DNA of 64,000 nt from Sphingomonas sp. Leaf343 (GCF_001423765.1 NZ_LMPG01000013.1:283667-347666); one strand, 5' to 3'. Positions 42,085 through 51,657 are shown, counted from the first letter of the stretch. Numbers and translations are program-made. Notes: generated by a model not told the origin, from the sequence alone.

Positions 42085-43040
42085 CCCGACCGATGACCAG
42101 CCGGCATCTCGTCGATCCGGAACTCCATCCCCTGCTGGCGGCGTGGCCCACGGTGCGGCTGACGGACGCGACGCTCGCCGAACTCCGCGCCCGCGACCTG
42201 CCCCTGCCGCCGGCCCCCGACAGCGGCGTCGACGTGACGGAGCGGCGCATCGCCGGCCCGGCTGGCGCGCCCGACATCGGCCTGCGCATCTATCGCCCGC
42301 GCGACGCCACCGGCTCGACCGGCTGCATCTACCACATCCACGGCGGCGGCTATGTCGGCGGATCGGCGCGCGAGCTGGAGTTCATCCACCGCCCGCTCGC
42401 CGGCACGCTCGGCTGCGTCATCGTGTCGGTCAACTATCGCCTCGCGCCGGAGACGGTCTTCCCCGGCGCGATCGAGGATTGCTATGCCGGCCTGCGCTGG
42501 ACCGTCGCGCACGCCGACGAACTGGGAATCGATCCGGCCCGCCTCGGCGTGATGGGCGAAAGCGCGGGCGGCGGCCTCGCCGCGGCCCTCGCGCTGATGG
42601 CGCGCGATCGGGGCGAGATCCGGCTGGCGTTCCAGCATCTGACCTATCCGATGATCGACGACCGCACCTGCATCCGGCCGCCGCATCCCTTCGCGGGCGA
42701 GTTCATCTGGACGCCGCACAACAACCGCTTCGGCTGGGCGGCGCTGCTCGGCCACGAACCCGGCATGGACGCCGTGTCGCCCTATGCCGCCGCGGCGCGC
42801 GCCGACGACCTGTCCGGCCTGCCGCCGGCCTTCATCATGACCGGCGCACTCGACCTCTTCGTCGATGAGGATATCGATTATGCCCGCCGCCTGATCGCCG
42901 CGGGCGTACCGACCGAACTTCACGTCCACCCCGGTGGCTTCCACGGCTTCGACGCGTTGCCCGGCCCGGCCGTGGCGAACCGCGCACAGGCCGCCCGTAT
43001 CGACGCGCTGGCCCGCGCCCTGTCAGGAGCAATCGCATAA
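42081..43040 (+). CDS. HSL-family alpha/beta hydrolase (esterase)
   Basis: 319 aa from GTG overlapping the oxidase stop (GTGA); ATG at 42093 is an alternative. HSL signatures: HIHGGGYVGGSA (oxyanion hole, about residue 83), VSVNYRLAPE, GVMGESAGGGLAAALALMARD with nucleophile Ser (about 161), GALDLFVDEDIDYARRL with the Asp and HPGGFHGFD with the His. A cytoplasmic esterase or lactonase-like enzyme, the second hydrolase of the cluster and of a different family from the type B esterase, so the two may act on different bonds of the same substrate. Confidence 0.92.
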   Translation: MTRPMTSRHLVDPELHPLLAAWPTVRLTDATLAELRARDLPLPPAPDSGVDVTERRIAGPAGAPDIGLRIYRPRDATGSTGCIYHIHGGGYVGGSARELEFIHRPLAGTLGCVIVSVNYRLAPETVFPGAIEDCYAGLRWTVAHADELGIDPARLGVMGESAGGGLAAALALMARDRGEIRLAFQHLTYPMIDDRTCIRPPHPFAGEFIWTPHNNRFGWAALLGHEPGMDAVSPYAAAARADDLSGLPPAFIMTGALDLFVDEDIDYARRLIAAGVPTELHVHPGGFHGFDALPGPAVANRAQAARIDALARALSGAIA

Positions 43041-44338
43041 TGGCGACGATCGCACTCGCACCCAGATCCGGCTTTCGCAGCGCGCTGCCCTCGCTTCTCG
43101 CCCTGACGCTGGCGATGACGATCGGCTTCGCGATGATGGGATCGTTCGGCACCGTGCAGGAAAGCGTGAAGGCCGAACTGCGGCTGACCGATGCCACGCT
43201 GGGGATCATCCAGGGCGTCAGCGCGGGATTGGCGCTGGTCGTGTTCTCGATCCCCGTCGGCCTCCTCGTCGACCGGTTCAACCGGGTCCGGTTGATGATC
43301 GCGCTGGCGCTGGTCTGGACGCTGGGCACCGCCCTGACCGCGGTGGCTCAGGATGCGACGATGCTGTTCGTCGCGCGCGTCCTGACCGCGACCGGCACCA
43401 CCGCCGCGCTGACGGCGGCGCTGTCGCTGACCGCCGATCTCTGCGTTCCCGAACAGCGCGGTCGCGCGATGCTGGTCGTCAATCTGGGCAAGATCGCCGG
43501 CATCGCGGGAGCGTTCGCACTCGGCGGCTGGCTGTTCGGCGCGTTCACCGGCGGCACGCTGCCGACGATCGCGGGAATGGTCCCGTGGCGCGGCACGCAC
43601 GTCGTGCTGGCGATCGTCAGCATCGTCCTGATCGCGCCGCTCCTCCTGCTGCGCGAACCCGCCCGGCGCGAGGTCGCGGCGACCACGCACGCCCCGTTCG
43701 GGGTCCTCGCCGGCCAGCTCTGGTCGCGCCGCCGGTTCCTGATCCCGTTGTTCGTCGGTCAGGTCGCCGTCGTGATGGCGGACAACGCCGCACTGGTCTG
43801 GGCCGCCCCCGTCCTCTCGCGCCGCTTCGGGTTGCAGCCGGGCGACTTCGCCGGCTGGATGGGCGCACTGGTGCTGGTCAGCGGTCTCGGCGGCACGCTG
43901 CTGGGCGGCTTCACCGCCGACCTCGGCCAGAAGAGCGGCCGCCGTGGCGGCCTGCTGATCGGTGCATCGGTCGCGGCGATGCTCGGCGTCCCCGCCGCCC
44001 TGTTCCCGATCGCGCCGTCGGTGACGTGGTTCGCGCTGGCGTTCGGCCTGTTGTCGCTTTGCGGGGCGATCACCGGCCTCGCTACGTCGGTCGCGCTGAC
44101 CGTGTTGATCCCCAACGAACTGCGCGGCCTGTGCATCGGCGCGTTCATCGCCTTCGCCGGCCTGATCGGCTTCGGCATCGCGCCGCCGCTGGTGACGCTG
44201 GTCAGCACGATGCTCGGCGGCGAGGGGCATCTCGCGCCCGCGCTCGCCATCGTCGGCGTCGTCACCGGCCTGTTGTCGGTCGGCGCGTTCCTGTTCGCGA
44301 TCCGCACCGCACCCGTTTCGGCGACGATAGACCTATAA
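43040..44338 (+). CDS. MFS transporter
   Basis: 432 aa with 12 predicted spans. Loop 2-3 carries the MFS pattern VGLLVDRFNRVRLMI, with a related TADLGQKSGRRGGLL in the second half. The start shares one base with the previous stop (TAATG), so it is translationally coupled to the esterase. Most likely moves the periplasmic substrate, delivered by the TonB receptor, across the inner membrane. No closer substrate assignment is possible. Confidence 0.92.
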   Translation: MATIALAPRSGFRSALPSLLALTLAMTIGFAMMGSFGTVQESVKAELRLTDATLGIIQGVSAGLALVVFSIPVGLLVDRFNRVRLMIALALVWTLGTALTAVAQDATMLFVARVLTATGTTAALTAALSLTADLCVPEQRGRAMLVVNLGKIAGIAGAFALGGWLFGAFTGGTLPTIAGMVPWRGTHVVLAIVSIVLIAPLLLLREPARREVAATTHAPFGVLAGQLWSRRRFLIPLFVGQVAVVMADNAALVWAAPVLSRRFGLQPGDFAGWMGALVLVSGLGGTLLGGFTADLGQKSGRRGGLLIGASVAAMLGVPAALFPIAPSVTWFALAFGLLSLCGAITGLATSVALTVLIPNELRGLCIGAFIAFAGLIGFGIAPPLVTLVSTMLGGEGHLAPALAIVGVVTGLLSVGAFLFAIRTAPVSATIDL

Positions 44339-44346
44339 GATAGCTG

Positions 44347-44374
44347 TTGACGACCTTTCATAAAGGTATAGGAT
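44347..44374 (+). promoter_or_regulatory. Promoter with embedded operator before the AraC gene
   Basis: TTGACG (44347-44352), 16-base spacer, TAGGAT (44369-44374). The spacer holds the perfect-arm palindrome ACCTTT-CAT-AAAGGT (44353-44367). The operator sits between -35 and -10, a repression position, and matches the two sites before the receptor gene. Confidence 0.6.
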
Positions 44375-44394
44375 GCTCTCATAAGGAGAGGGTC

Positions 44395-45150
44395 ATGGCG
44401 GTCACGTTCAAACAGCGGATCGACGTATCGACGGACATGCTGGCCTTCATCGGCAATGGCGACGTCCCCGACGATGCGCGGTCGTTCGATGCCGATGCGG
44501 TCACGTTGCGGTTCCAGTTGGGGGATGGCGATCATCCCCCCGTCTGCCGCTATGGCGACGGCACCGATGCGGACGCGATCGTGGTGCTCCGGGTCGCCGC
44601 CACCGCCTGCCGCCGATTGTTCGGCACCCTGCCCGACGCGCCCGCGACCTGGCATCTGCCCAGCGACCTGCGCGCGCTGGTCCTCGCGCTGCGCGACTGC
44701 CCGTTGCCCGAACCGGCCTGCTACACGATGCGGCTGGCCAAGAGCATCGAACTGCTGTGCGCCACCCTGGCGGTGCTGGACGATCTCGTTCCCGCGGACG
44801 GATCGGGCGAATTGTCGGAACTCGATTCGCTCCGCCTCGCCGCCGCGCGCCGGCTGATCGACGAACGCTGGCAGGAGAAACTGACGCTCGACTCCATCGC
44901 CCGCGCCTGCGGCCTCAACCGCGCAAAGCTCACACGTGGCTTCCGCACCCTCTTCAACTCCACCGTCGCCGCCACTATCGCCGACCGTCGGCTGCACGGC
45001 GCGCACGGCCTTCTGCTCGCCACTGACCTGCCGGTGTCCTCGATCGGCTATCGTTGCGGCTATCAGAACAATGCCAGCTTCAGCCGCGCCTTCACGCGCC
45101 GCTTCGGCCTCGCTCCCACGCGCCTGCGCGCGCTGGAACTGGCGGCATGA
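44395..45150 (+). CDS. AraC-family transcriptional regulator
   Basis: 251 aa from ATG at 44395 with a strong AAGGAG. The C-terminal double helix-turn-helix (about 160-250) is clear: LTLDSIARACGLNRAKLTRGFRTLF and ISSIGYRCGY-type second helix (VSSIGYRCGYQNNASFSRAFTRRFG), similar to PchR-like regulators that respond to imported ligands. The N-terminal half has no recognised domain. It overlaps the GntR gene by four bases. Likely senses the substrate of this catabolic cluster. The operator-like palindrome in its own promoter suggests autoregulation or repression by the GntR protein. Confidence 0.92.
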   Translation: MAVTFKQRIDVSTDMLAFIGNGDVPDDARSFDADAVTLRFQLGDGDHPPVCRYGDGTDADAIVVLRVAATACRRLFGTLPDAPATWHLPSDLRALVLALRDCPLPEPACYTMRLAKSIELLCATLAVLDDLVPADGSGELSELDSLRLAAARRLIDERWQEKLTLDSIARACGLNRAKLTRGFRTLFNSTVAATIADRRLHGAHGLLLATDLPVSSIGYRCGYQNNASFSRAFTRRFGLAPTRLRALELAA

Positions 45151-45851
45151 AGGCAGCGCGCATCGATGAAAGCGGCTCGCTGGTCGATTTCGCGGTCCGC
45201 CGCATCCGTGACCATATCCGCAATCACGATCTGAAGGTCGGCGACACGCTGCCGGGGGAGGGCCAGTTCGCGACCGAGCTGGGCGTCAGTCGCGCGGTGA
45301 TGCGGGAGGCGTTCGGCGCACTGGCGGCGCTGCGCCTGCTGGACGTCGGCAATGGCCGGCGCGCTCGCGTCGGCGCAATCGACGGGTCGGTGATGGGCAC
45401 CTCGCTCGACCACGCCGTCTCGACCGCGCAGGTGTCCGTCGCGGAGGTGTGGGATGTTCGCCGCACGCTGGAATTGCGCACGGTGGAACTCGCCGCCGGC
45501 CGCCGTTCCGACGAGGATGCGGCGATCATCCTGTCCGCCGCGACCGCCATGTCGTGCGCCGACGATATCGCCGCCGTCACGCATCACGACATCGTCTTTC
45601 ACCAGGCGGTGGCGCGCGCCAGCGGCAATGCGCTGTTCCTTCAGATCGTCCGCTCGTTCGAGCCGCTGATGGTGGAAGCGGTGCCGCTGGCGTGGAAGAC
45701 GCGCGACACCGAAGAGGCCCGCCGTGTTGTCCTGCAACGCCATGAGGAGATCGCCCGCGCCATCGGCAACCGCGACGCGCCCGGTGCCATCGCGCTGATG
45801 AACGCGCACTTCGACAATGCGATCGGTGCGGTGCTCTCCACCGCTTTCTGA
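45147..45851 (+). CDS. GntR-family regulator with FCD ligand domain
   Basis: 234 aa. N-terminal winged helix (about 10-75): FAVRRIRDHIRNHDLKVGD, GEGQFATELGVSRAVMREAF. The C-terminal all-helical FCD domain (about 100-230) has WDVRRTLELRTVELAA, the metal-ligand region HHDIVFHQAVARASGN and a late His in NAHFDNAI. FCD regulators usually bind small organic acids such as lactate or gluconate, which fits the hydroxyacid oxidase upstream. Coupled to the AraC gene by a four-base overlap; end of the catabolic cluster. Confidence 0.93.
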   Translation: MKAARIDESGSLVDFAVRRIRDHIRNHDLKVGDTLPGEGQFATELGVSRAVMREAFGALAALRLLDVGNGRRARVGAIDGSVMGTSLDHAVSTAQVSVAEVWDVRRTLELRTVELAAGRRSDEDAAIILSAATAMSCADDIAAVTHHDIVFHQAVARASGNALFLQIVRSFEPLMVEAVPLAWKTRDTEEARRVVLQRHEEIARAIGNRDAPGAIALMNAHFDNAIGAVLSTAF

Positions 45852-45870
45852 CATGGACTGGCAGGCCGCC

Positions 45871-45904
45871 AAAAAGAAATGGGTGGCTCTCAAGGAAGCC
45901 ACCC
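45871..45904 (-). terminator. Rho-independent terminator of the receptor gene
   Basis: Read on the minus strand: stem GGGTGGCT, eight-base loop, AGCCACCC, followed by ATTTCTTTTT. It starts 25 bases after the receptor stop codon. On the plus strand the hairpin could also stop GntR readthrough but lacks a T-run. Confidence 0.85.
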
Positions 45905-45928
45905 ACCGGAAACGCGCCGTGGAACGCG

Positions 45929-48900
45929 TCAGAAATTATAGGAAAGGCCCAGAAAGGCGATCCGGCCGAAATAGTTGTTCGATCCGAACCGCGCCTCTGT
46001 ATCATTGCCCAGATAGGTGCGGCTCTCCGACTTCGTCAGGTTGATGACCGACCCGGTCAGGTTTAGGCCCTCCATCAGCTTGAACGACGCGTTCAGGTCG
46101 ACCTGCTCGTAGGGTGCCGTATAGACGGTGAGTCCCGACGACAGGCCCCCGACGATCCGGCCGCGCCGATTGTACGACGCGCGCAGCAGCATCCGGTCGT
46201 TCTCGAAAAAGATCGAGCCGTTGACCTGAGTCTTCGCGCTGCCGACCAGCGGCGAACTGCCGACATTCTGTCCATTGAGCGTGATGACCGACGTCGACGT
46301 GTCGTTGTACGTGAAGTTGGCCTGCGCCCCCAACCCGAACGGCAGCGTGTGCTGCGCGAACACTTCCACGCCCTGCGTCACCGCGCTCGATCCGTTGGCG
46401 TTGGTCGAATAGGGCTGGATCAGCACGTTGTTGCCCTGCACCGTCTGCACCACGTCGATGACGAGCGGAACGATGAAGTCCTTCACGTCTTTGCGGAACA
46501 GCGTCGCACCGACGATCGATCCGCGCTGAAAATACCATTCCAGCCCCAGATCATATTGCCATGCAGAAAACGGCTGAAGGTCGAGATTGCCGCCGCTGCC
46601 GGACCAGCCGGCGAATTCGCCGAATTGCGCCCGGTCGAACGCGTACGCATCCGACCGGAACGTCAGCGAGCGCTGCTGGCCCAGATTCTGGAAAGCCGGG
46701 CGCGAGATCACCTTCGCCACAGCACCGCGCAACAGCAGCGTGTCGGTGATGTCGAACGCCGCGTTGGCGCTCGGCAGCACGTCCATATAGGTGCGACTCT
46801 GGTCGACGCTTGTGTTGACGATCGTCTCGCGAACCGACAGCGGCAGTACCGAGCAATTGCCGTCCGGGCCCAGCGGCCGGTTGGGGTCGAGCGGACCGCC
46901 CGGACCATTGGTGCAGTAATCGTTCAGGATTTGGAGCCGGTCCGACGTGGTGCCGGTCTGGCGCGTCTGCGCGACGCGGACGCCCAGATTGCCGCGGAAG
47001 CGGTCGGTCTTGAAATTCGCCTGGAAGTAGGCGGCCCAGACGCGCTCGCCGAGGAAATACTGGAACCCGTTCTCGTCGACCTTGGTCGGGTCGCCATACG
47101 TCGTGTTCAGGTAGTTCAGGACCCTGTTGAAATCGATGCCCGGGACCAGATTGGCCTTGAACCCGCCGGTGATGTTGTCGATCGGCTTGTCGTAGAAGAA
47201 CTCCGGCCGCGCGACCGCCCCGGCCGGCGTGTCCTGATACCGCTGTTGCGTCGCCGGGTTGGCGTACCATTCGATCCGACCGGTGTCGCGCGCGATGCGC
47301 AGGTCGCGCCATTTGATGCCGGCCTGAACCGAATCGAGGAAGGTCTCCGTCCGGTACGTCACGTCGTACTGGGCGTAACGCTGCTCCAGCGAGCTGGTCG
47401 TGAAGCTCGATCCGGTCGAACCGACGTCGATCTGGGCGGCACCGTTGCGGATATTGTCCTGCAACTCCGGCGAGAACTCCATGTTGAGCTGGTTGTTGTC
47501 GAACGACCAGCGACTGAGGAAGTTACCGTTGCGCTCCTGCCCCGGCACGGTCAAACGCGGCTTCGCTGCCATGTTGAAGCGTAGCGACGGGCCTCCCTCT
47601 GCGCGGGTTTTGCCCAGCTTGAAGACGACGTCGAACTGGTCCTTGCGCCACGCGCCCTCGACCTCGAACGTGTTCGAGATCTGCTTTTCTCGGCTGTACG
47701 ATCCGCGAATCTGCGGCGTCTCCATCGTACAGGGCGGCGTGCGCGTCAGACAGCCTGTGCCGGCGGGCGGCACCTGGAAGGTCGCCGACTGGAAGATCGT
47801 TCCGCTGGGATCGAGCGTCGCGCCGTTGAAGAAGTCGCCATAACCCCATTCCGGAATGGCGAGCTGGTTGCTGACGAAATCGCTGCTGTACTGGAAACGG
47901 AAATAATTCGCGGTGACGACGAAATCCTCGAACGGCTTCGCCTGCGCCGTCGCCTGGATGCCCAGCCGGTTGCGCTTCTGCTGGAAGACCTCGGTGGTGA
48001 CCGCCTGCGGGGCCCAGTAGCCGGTATAATGCTGGCCGCTCTGCGTGGTCGTACCCTGCCCTGGCCAATAGGAGATCGCCGCGTTGTTCGAATAGGTGTT
48101 GCCGTCGACGTCGGTCGCGGGCGTCAGGATCGCGTTGGTTCCGGGCGCACGATCGCTCCACCAGCGCCACGTCTCCGTGCCGCCCCGCAACTCGCGGACG
48201 TTGCGCTCCTGATAGGTCGCGCCGACCAGCAGGCCGAGCGTCTGGTCCTCGTTCTTCCACGATACCTGACCCGACAGCTGCGGGTTCACCTTCTCGGTGG
48301 TGTCGGCATAGGTCCCCTCCGCGGTGACCGAACCCGACCATGCGGGCAGGTCGAAGGGACGCCGGGTGTTGACGATGACGGTGCCGCCGACGCCACCTTC
48401 CTCGATCCGCGCTTCCGGGGACTTGAACGTCTCGACGCTGCCGATGAAGTTGGTCGGCAGCAGGACGTAGTTGAACGAACGCTGCGGATCGCCGCTGTCC
48501 GCGCCTGCGATGAAGTTGCCGTTGAGCAGCGTCAGCGTCAGGCCGGATTGCAGGCCGCGGATGCTGACGCGGCTGCCCTCGCCGCCGTCGCGGCTGATGA
48601 CGACGCCGGGAACGCGCTGCAACGCATCGGCGACGTTCCGGTCGGGGAATTTGCCGACGTCCTGTGCCGTGATGACGTTGACGAACGCGTTGGCCTCGCG
48701 TTGCTGCTGAAGACTCGCCTCGATCGACTCGCGGTATCCGGTGACCACGATGTCGCCGCCGTCCACGGTCCCGTCGGCTCCCTGCGGCGTGCCCGCACCC
48801 GGCCCCTGCGGCGCGGTAGTCTCGGGGTTCTGGAGTGTCGGCGGCGTAGCACCGCTTGGCGTACTCTGTGTGGTAGAGGTACCCGCCGGGGCACCCTGCG

Positions 48901-49003
48901 TCGTTGTCTGGGCCACGGTGGCCGGCGCGGGGCCGACCATCGCAGTGGCCGATAGCAATCCGCCGATCAGGCGACGGCGGGTTGCGGCTCCGGTGAACGT
49001 CAT
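45929..49003 (-). CDS. Large TonB-dependent receptor (TIGR01782-like, glycan type)
   Basis: 1024 aa. Signal peptide (residues 1-31, ending TVAQ), a Thr/Pro/Gln-rich spacer (about 32-80), then DIVVTGYRESIEASLQQQ, plug motifs NVADALQRVPGVVISRD and RVSIRGLQSG, and a long barrel ending FLGLSYNF. Length and plug pattern fit the TonB receptors of Xanthomonas and sphingomonads that import oligosaccharides. A terminator follows directly. The gene downstream of it on the same strand order is preceded by the GH92 mannosidase, 195 bp upstream, supporting uptake of mannose-rich glycans. Confidence 0.93.
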   Translation of the reverse strand: MTFTGAATRRRLIGGLLSATAMVGPAPATVAQTTTQGAPAGTSTTQSTPSGATPPTLQNPETTAPQGPGAGTPQGADGTVDGGDIVVTGYRESIEASLQQQREANAFVNVITAQDVGKFPDRNVADALQRVPGVVISRDGGEGSRVSIRGLQSGLTLTLLNGNFIAGADSGDPQRSFNYVLLPTNFIGSVETFKSPEARIEEGGVGGTVIVNTRRPFDLPAWSGSVTAEGTYADTTEKVNPQLSGQVSWKNEDQTLGLLVGATYQERNVRELRGGTETWRWWSDRAPGTNAILTPATDVDGNTYSNNAAISYWPGQGTTTQSGQHYTGYWAPQAVTTEVFQQKRNRLGIQATAQAKPFEDFVVTANYFRFQYSSDFVSNQLAIPEWGYGDFFNGATLDPSGTIFQSATFQVPPAGTGCLTRTPPCTMETPQIRGSYSREKQISNTFEVEGAWRKDQFDVVFKLGKTRAEGGPSLRFNMAAKPRLTVPGQERNGNFLSRWSFDNNQLNMEFSPELQDNIRNGAAQIDVGSTGSSFTTSSLEQRYAQYDVTYRTETFLDSVQAGIKWRDLRIARDTGRIEWYANPATQQRYQDTPAGAVARPEFFYDKPIDNITGGFKANLVPGIDFNRVLNYLNTTYGDPTKVDENGFQYFLGERVWAAYFQANFKTDRFRGNLGVRVAQTRQTGTTSDRLQILNDYCTNGPGGPLDPNRPLGPDGNCSVLPLSVRETIVNTSVDQSRTYMDVLPSANAAFDITDTLLLRGAVAKVISRPAFQNLGQQRSLTFRSDAYAFDRAQFGEFAGWSGSGGNLDLQPFSAWQYDLGLEWYFQRGSIVGATLFRKDVKDFIVPLVIDVVQTVQGNNVLIQPYSTNANGSSAVTQGVEVFAQHTLPFGLGAQANFTYNDTSTSVITLNGQNVGSSPLVGSAKTQVNGSIFFENDRMLLRASYNRRGRIVGGLSSGLTVYTAPYEQVDLNASFKLMEGLNLTGSVINLTKSESRTYLGNDTEARFGSNNYFGRIAFLGLSYNF

Positions 49004-49119
49004 GTCGTGTCTCCCCTCTGTTCGTCACCGGGGCGCGATCGCCTCCGGTGTTCCCTGACCGCCGCCGATACGGGTCCCTTCCCGTGGATGGCCCTCATGT
49101 GGCCCGACAGCGTGTCCGG

Positions 49120-49148
49120 ATTGAAAAATATGAAAAGAAAGTTGTCAA
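49120..49148 (-). promoter_or_regulatory. Possible promoter of the glycan receptor gene
   Basis: On the minus strand TTGACA (49148-49143), 17-base spacer, TTCAAT (49125-49120), in an unusually A/T-rich stretch just after the GH92 gene. The -35 is perfect, the -10 weak. The leader to the ATG would be about 110 bases. Confidence 0.4.
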
Positions 49149-49198
49149 TTAATTCCGTGCTATTTCCGTCGTGTAGAAGAATTGCGTCGGCATTTGCT

Positions 49199-51544
49199 TC
49201 ATTGCACGCCACCTGACGCCGAAGGCGGCGCGGCACTCGGCGCGCTGCCCCAGCCGGTGTTCGGCTTCGGCCCCATCATCAGCACCAGCGTCGCGCCAGC
49301 CTTGATATCGGCGTGACTGAACCACGGTCTGGTCCACGGCCGGCCGTTGAGCGTCGCCGACTGGATGTACATGTTGGCCGCAGAGTTGTTGCGCGCGACC
49401 ACCTCCAGAACCTTGCCGCTGCCCATCGTCAGCCGCACCCGGTCGAAGATCGGACTGCCGATGATGTAGTGTGGAGTGGAGGGATCGACGGGGTAGAAAC
49501 CCATCGCGCTCAGGACGTACCAGCTCGACGTCGACCCCTGATCGTCCATGCCCGGATAGCCGTATCCCGCGGCGTCGCTGCCATAGAGGTCGGCGAGCAC
49601 GCGGCGAACGAGGCGCTGTGTCTTCCAGGGCTGCCCGCTCCACGCATAGAGATAGGGGGCGTGCTGATCGGGCTGGTTGCCCTGCACATACTGGCCGATC
49701 AGGCCGGTACAATCGCGACAGATCCCCTTCGGCGTGTATGGCGTATTGAAGAACGCATCGAGCTTGGCATTGAACGCCGCGGATCCGCCCAGCGCCCCGA
49801 CCAGCCCGGCGACATCATGCGGCACGAGCCAAAGATTGGACCAGCCCGACGCCTCCTTGCTGGCGAAGTTGTAATAGGGTTCCTGCGGATCGAACGGCGT
49901 GATCCATTTTCCGTCGGCCGTCCGCCCGCGCATGAATCCCGTCGAGCGATCGAACACGTTGCGCCAGTTCGACCCGCGCTTGCCGAACAACGCGGCGTCC
50001 TCCGTCTTACCGAGCCGCCGGGCGAACTGCGCCAGCGCGTAATCGTCCCAGGCATATTCCAGCGTCTTGTCCATGCCCGCCTTGCCGCCGGCATAGGGCG
50101 GACTGGGATTGCCCTCCGGTACGATGTCGGCGATCCAGCCCCTGGCCGCATATTCGTCCAGGTAACCGCGCGGCCCCTTGGTGTCGGTCGCGTTCTTCCG
50201 CAGATAGTCGTACGCGGCGGCATAATCGAACGGGATGCCTCGCTCCATCGCGCCGAGATACATCAGTACCGCATGGTCGCCGTGGAACGAGGTGTTCATA
50301 TACCCCCGCTCCCGCGCCGTCTCCAGTTCCGACCGCATCGTCGCCGCGACCAGATCCGGATCGATCAATTCCAGCAGCGTCAACTGGTTGCGCGCGGTAT
50401 CCCAGTAGGGCACCGGGCTATAGCGGTCATACGCCACCACCGACGCTTCCCCGCCGCGCCGCACGAGCGTCTCGCTCTTGCGCGCGACCAGCCGTGGGCT
50501 GGCGAAGGACTGGAACAGCGTCGAATAGAACAGCTGCCGCTGTCGCGGCGTACCGCCCGTCACCTCAACCCTGTTCAGCAACCGCGCCCACGCTGCGCGT
50601 GCGGCCCCGCGGACGCCGGCGAAGTTCCAGCCCGGCTGTTCGGCCCGCAGCCGCGCTTCGGCCTCGGCATAGCTGTGGCCATGCGCAACCTTGACCTGCA
50701 CCGTCGCGCCATCGCGCGCCGCGAACTTCAGATAGCCGCCCGCATAGCTACCCGCGATGGCGCGGCGGTTCGCCTCGACATCCTTGTCGCCGATCCCCCA
50801 GATCGCATTGTCGCCCGGTGACTTGCGAAAGGTGCCAAAGCCGGTGAACGGCTTCGAGAACTCGGCGATGAAATAGGGACCATCAGCCACGTCGCGGTCA
50901 CCCGGCGTCGACAGGCCGCGGATCATGCGGTCGCCGACCACTTCCACCGTCCCACCCGCACGCGGCAGATTGACCAGCACTGCGGCCCGGTCGGTCCTGG
51001 GAAAGGTGAACTGCATCAGACCGCTCAGGCGGGTCGCGGTCAACTCGACCTTCGTCCCGCCGTCGAGTTCCACGCTGTAGTAACCGGGCGCGGCGGTTTC
51101 GCGCGCCTTATCGTAGTGAACCCGAGTATAGGCGGGCGGTACGGTCCAGTCGCCGACCACGGGCATGAAGAACGGCTTCGCCCATCCGCCATAGGTCGGC
51201 CCGCCGCCCGCGGTGAAGCCGATCATCGTCGCGTTGGGATAATGATATGGCGCCGGAACGCCGAAGGGGTAGCTCAGCTCGATGTTGACGTTGACCGGCG
51301 CGACCTCGACGCCGCTGTGCGGTACGCGCGCCCCCGGCGAGGTCTGCCCGGAATAGGCCGGCTCCCCCGGCGGCGGCGCATTGCCGAGCAGATCGGCGCG
51401 GTCGAGCGGCGCGGTGCCTACCAGCGGATTGGCCTCGTCGACGGGCTCGCGCACCGATCGCGCGGACTGAGCGCCGACCGTGACCGCGGCAAGGGCGCCG
51501 GCTGTGAGGATCAGCGCTCTAAGGGGAAAAACGGCGTGGATCAT
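49199..51544 (-). CDS. GH92 alpha-mannosidase
   Basis: 781 aa from ATG at 51544 (AGAGGTG before it). Signal peptide residues 1-25 (ending VGAQS), so periplasmic or exported. GH92 hallmarks: NPLVGTAPLDR at the N-terminus, WDTARNQLTL, MNTSFHGDHAVLMYLGAMERG in the (alpha/alpha)6 domain, GMDKTLEYAWDDYALAQFA, and GYPGMDDQGSTSSWYVLSAMGFYPV followed by HYIIGSPIFDRV. These calcium-dependent inverting enzymes trim alpha-mannosides from N-glycans or mannans. The motif order and length match the family. It precedes the TonB receptor in the same direction, forming a small glycan-utilisation unit. Confidence 0.94.
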   Translation of the reverse strand: MIHAVFPLRALILTAGALAAVTVGAQSARSVREPVDEANPLVGTAPLDRADLLGNAPPPGEPAYSGQTSPGARVPHSGVEVAPVNVNIELSYPFGVPAPYHYPNATMIGFTAGGGPTYGGWAKPFFMPVVGDWTVPPAYTRVHYDKARETAAPGYYSVELDGGTKVELTATRLSGLMQFTFPRTDRAAVLVNLPRAGGTVEVVGDRMIRGLSTPGDRDVADGPYFIAEFSKPFTGFGTFRKSPGDNAIWGIGDKDVEANRRAIAGSYAGGYLKFAARDGATVQVKVAHGHSYAEAEARLRAEQPGWNFAGVRGAARAAWARLLNRVEVTGGTPRQRQLFYSTLFQSFASPRLVARKSETLVRRGGEASVVAYDRYSPVPYWDTARNQLTLLELIDPDLVAATMRSELETARERGYMNTSFHGDHAVLMYLGAMERGIPFDYAAAYDYLRKNATDTKGPRGYLDEYAARGWIADIVPEGNPSPPYAGGKAGMDKTLEYAWDDYALAQFARRLGKTEDAALFGKRGSNWRNVFDRSTGFMRGRTADGKWITPFDPQEPYYNFASKEASGWSNLWLVPHDVAGLVGALGGSAAFNAKLDAFFNTPYTPKGICRDCTGLIGQYVQGNQPDQHAPYLYAWSGQPWKTQRLVRRVLADLYGSDAAGYGYPGMDDQGSTSSWYVLSAMGFYPVDPSTPHYIIGSPIFDRVRLTMGSGKVLEVVARNNSAANMYIQSATLNGRPWTRPWFSHADIKAGATLVLMMGPKPNTGWGSAPSAAPPSASGGVQ

Positions 51545-51639
51545 CGCGCACCTCTGTCTGACGAGGGCGATCACCCCCTCCCGTTGCGCCTCGACCCATC
51601 TCGTTCGCGAACCATCGGCGCTGAGCCAAGGGTCTAATA

Positions 51640-51657
51640 ACAAAAGCATTTTGTCAA
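51640..51657. promoter_or_regulatory. Palindrome and -35 element upstream of GH92 gene
   Basis: ACAAAA-GCA-TTTTGT (51640-51654) overlaps a minus-strand TTGACA (51657-51652), about 95 bases upstream of the GH92 start. An operator overlapping a -35 box suggests repression, perhaps by a LacI/GntR-type regulator not in this window. No good -10 was found. The remaining part of the 256-bp divergent gap shows nothing else clear. Confidence 0.42.
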
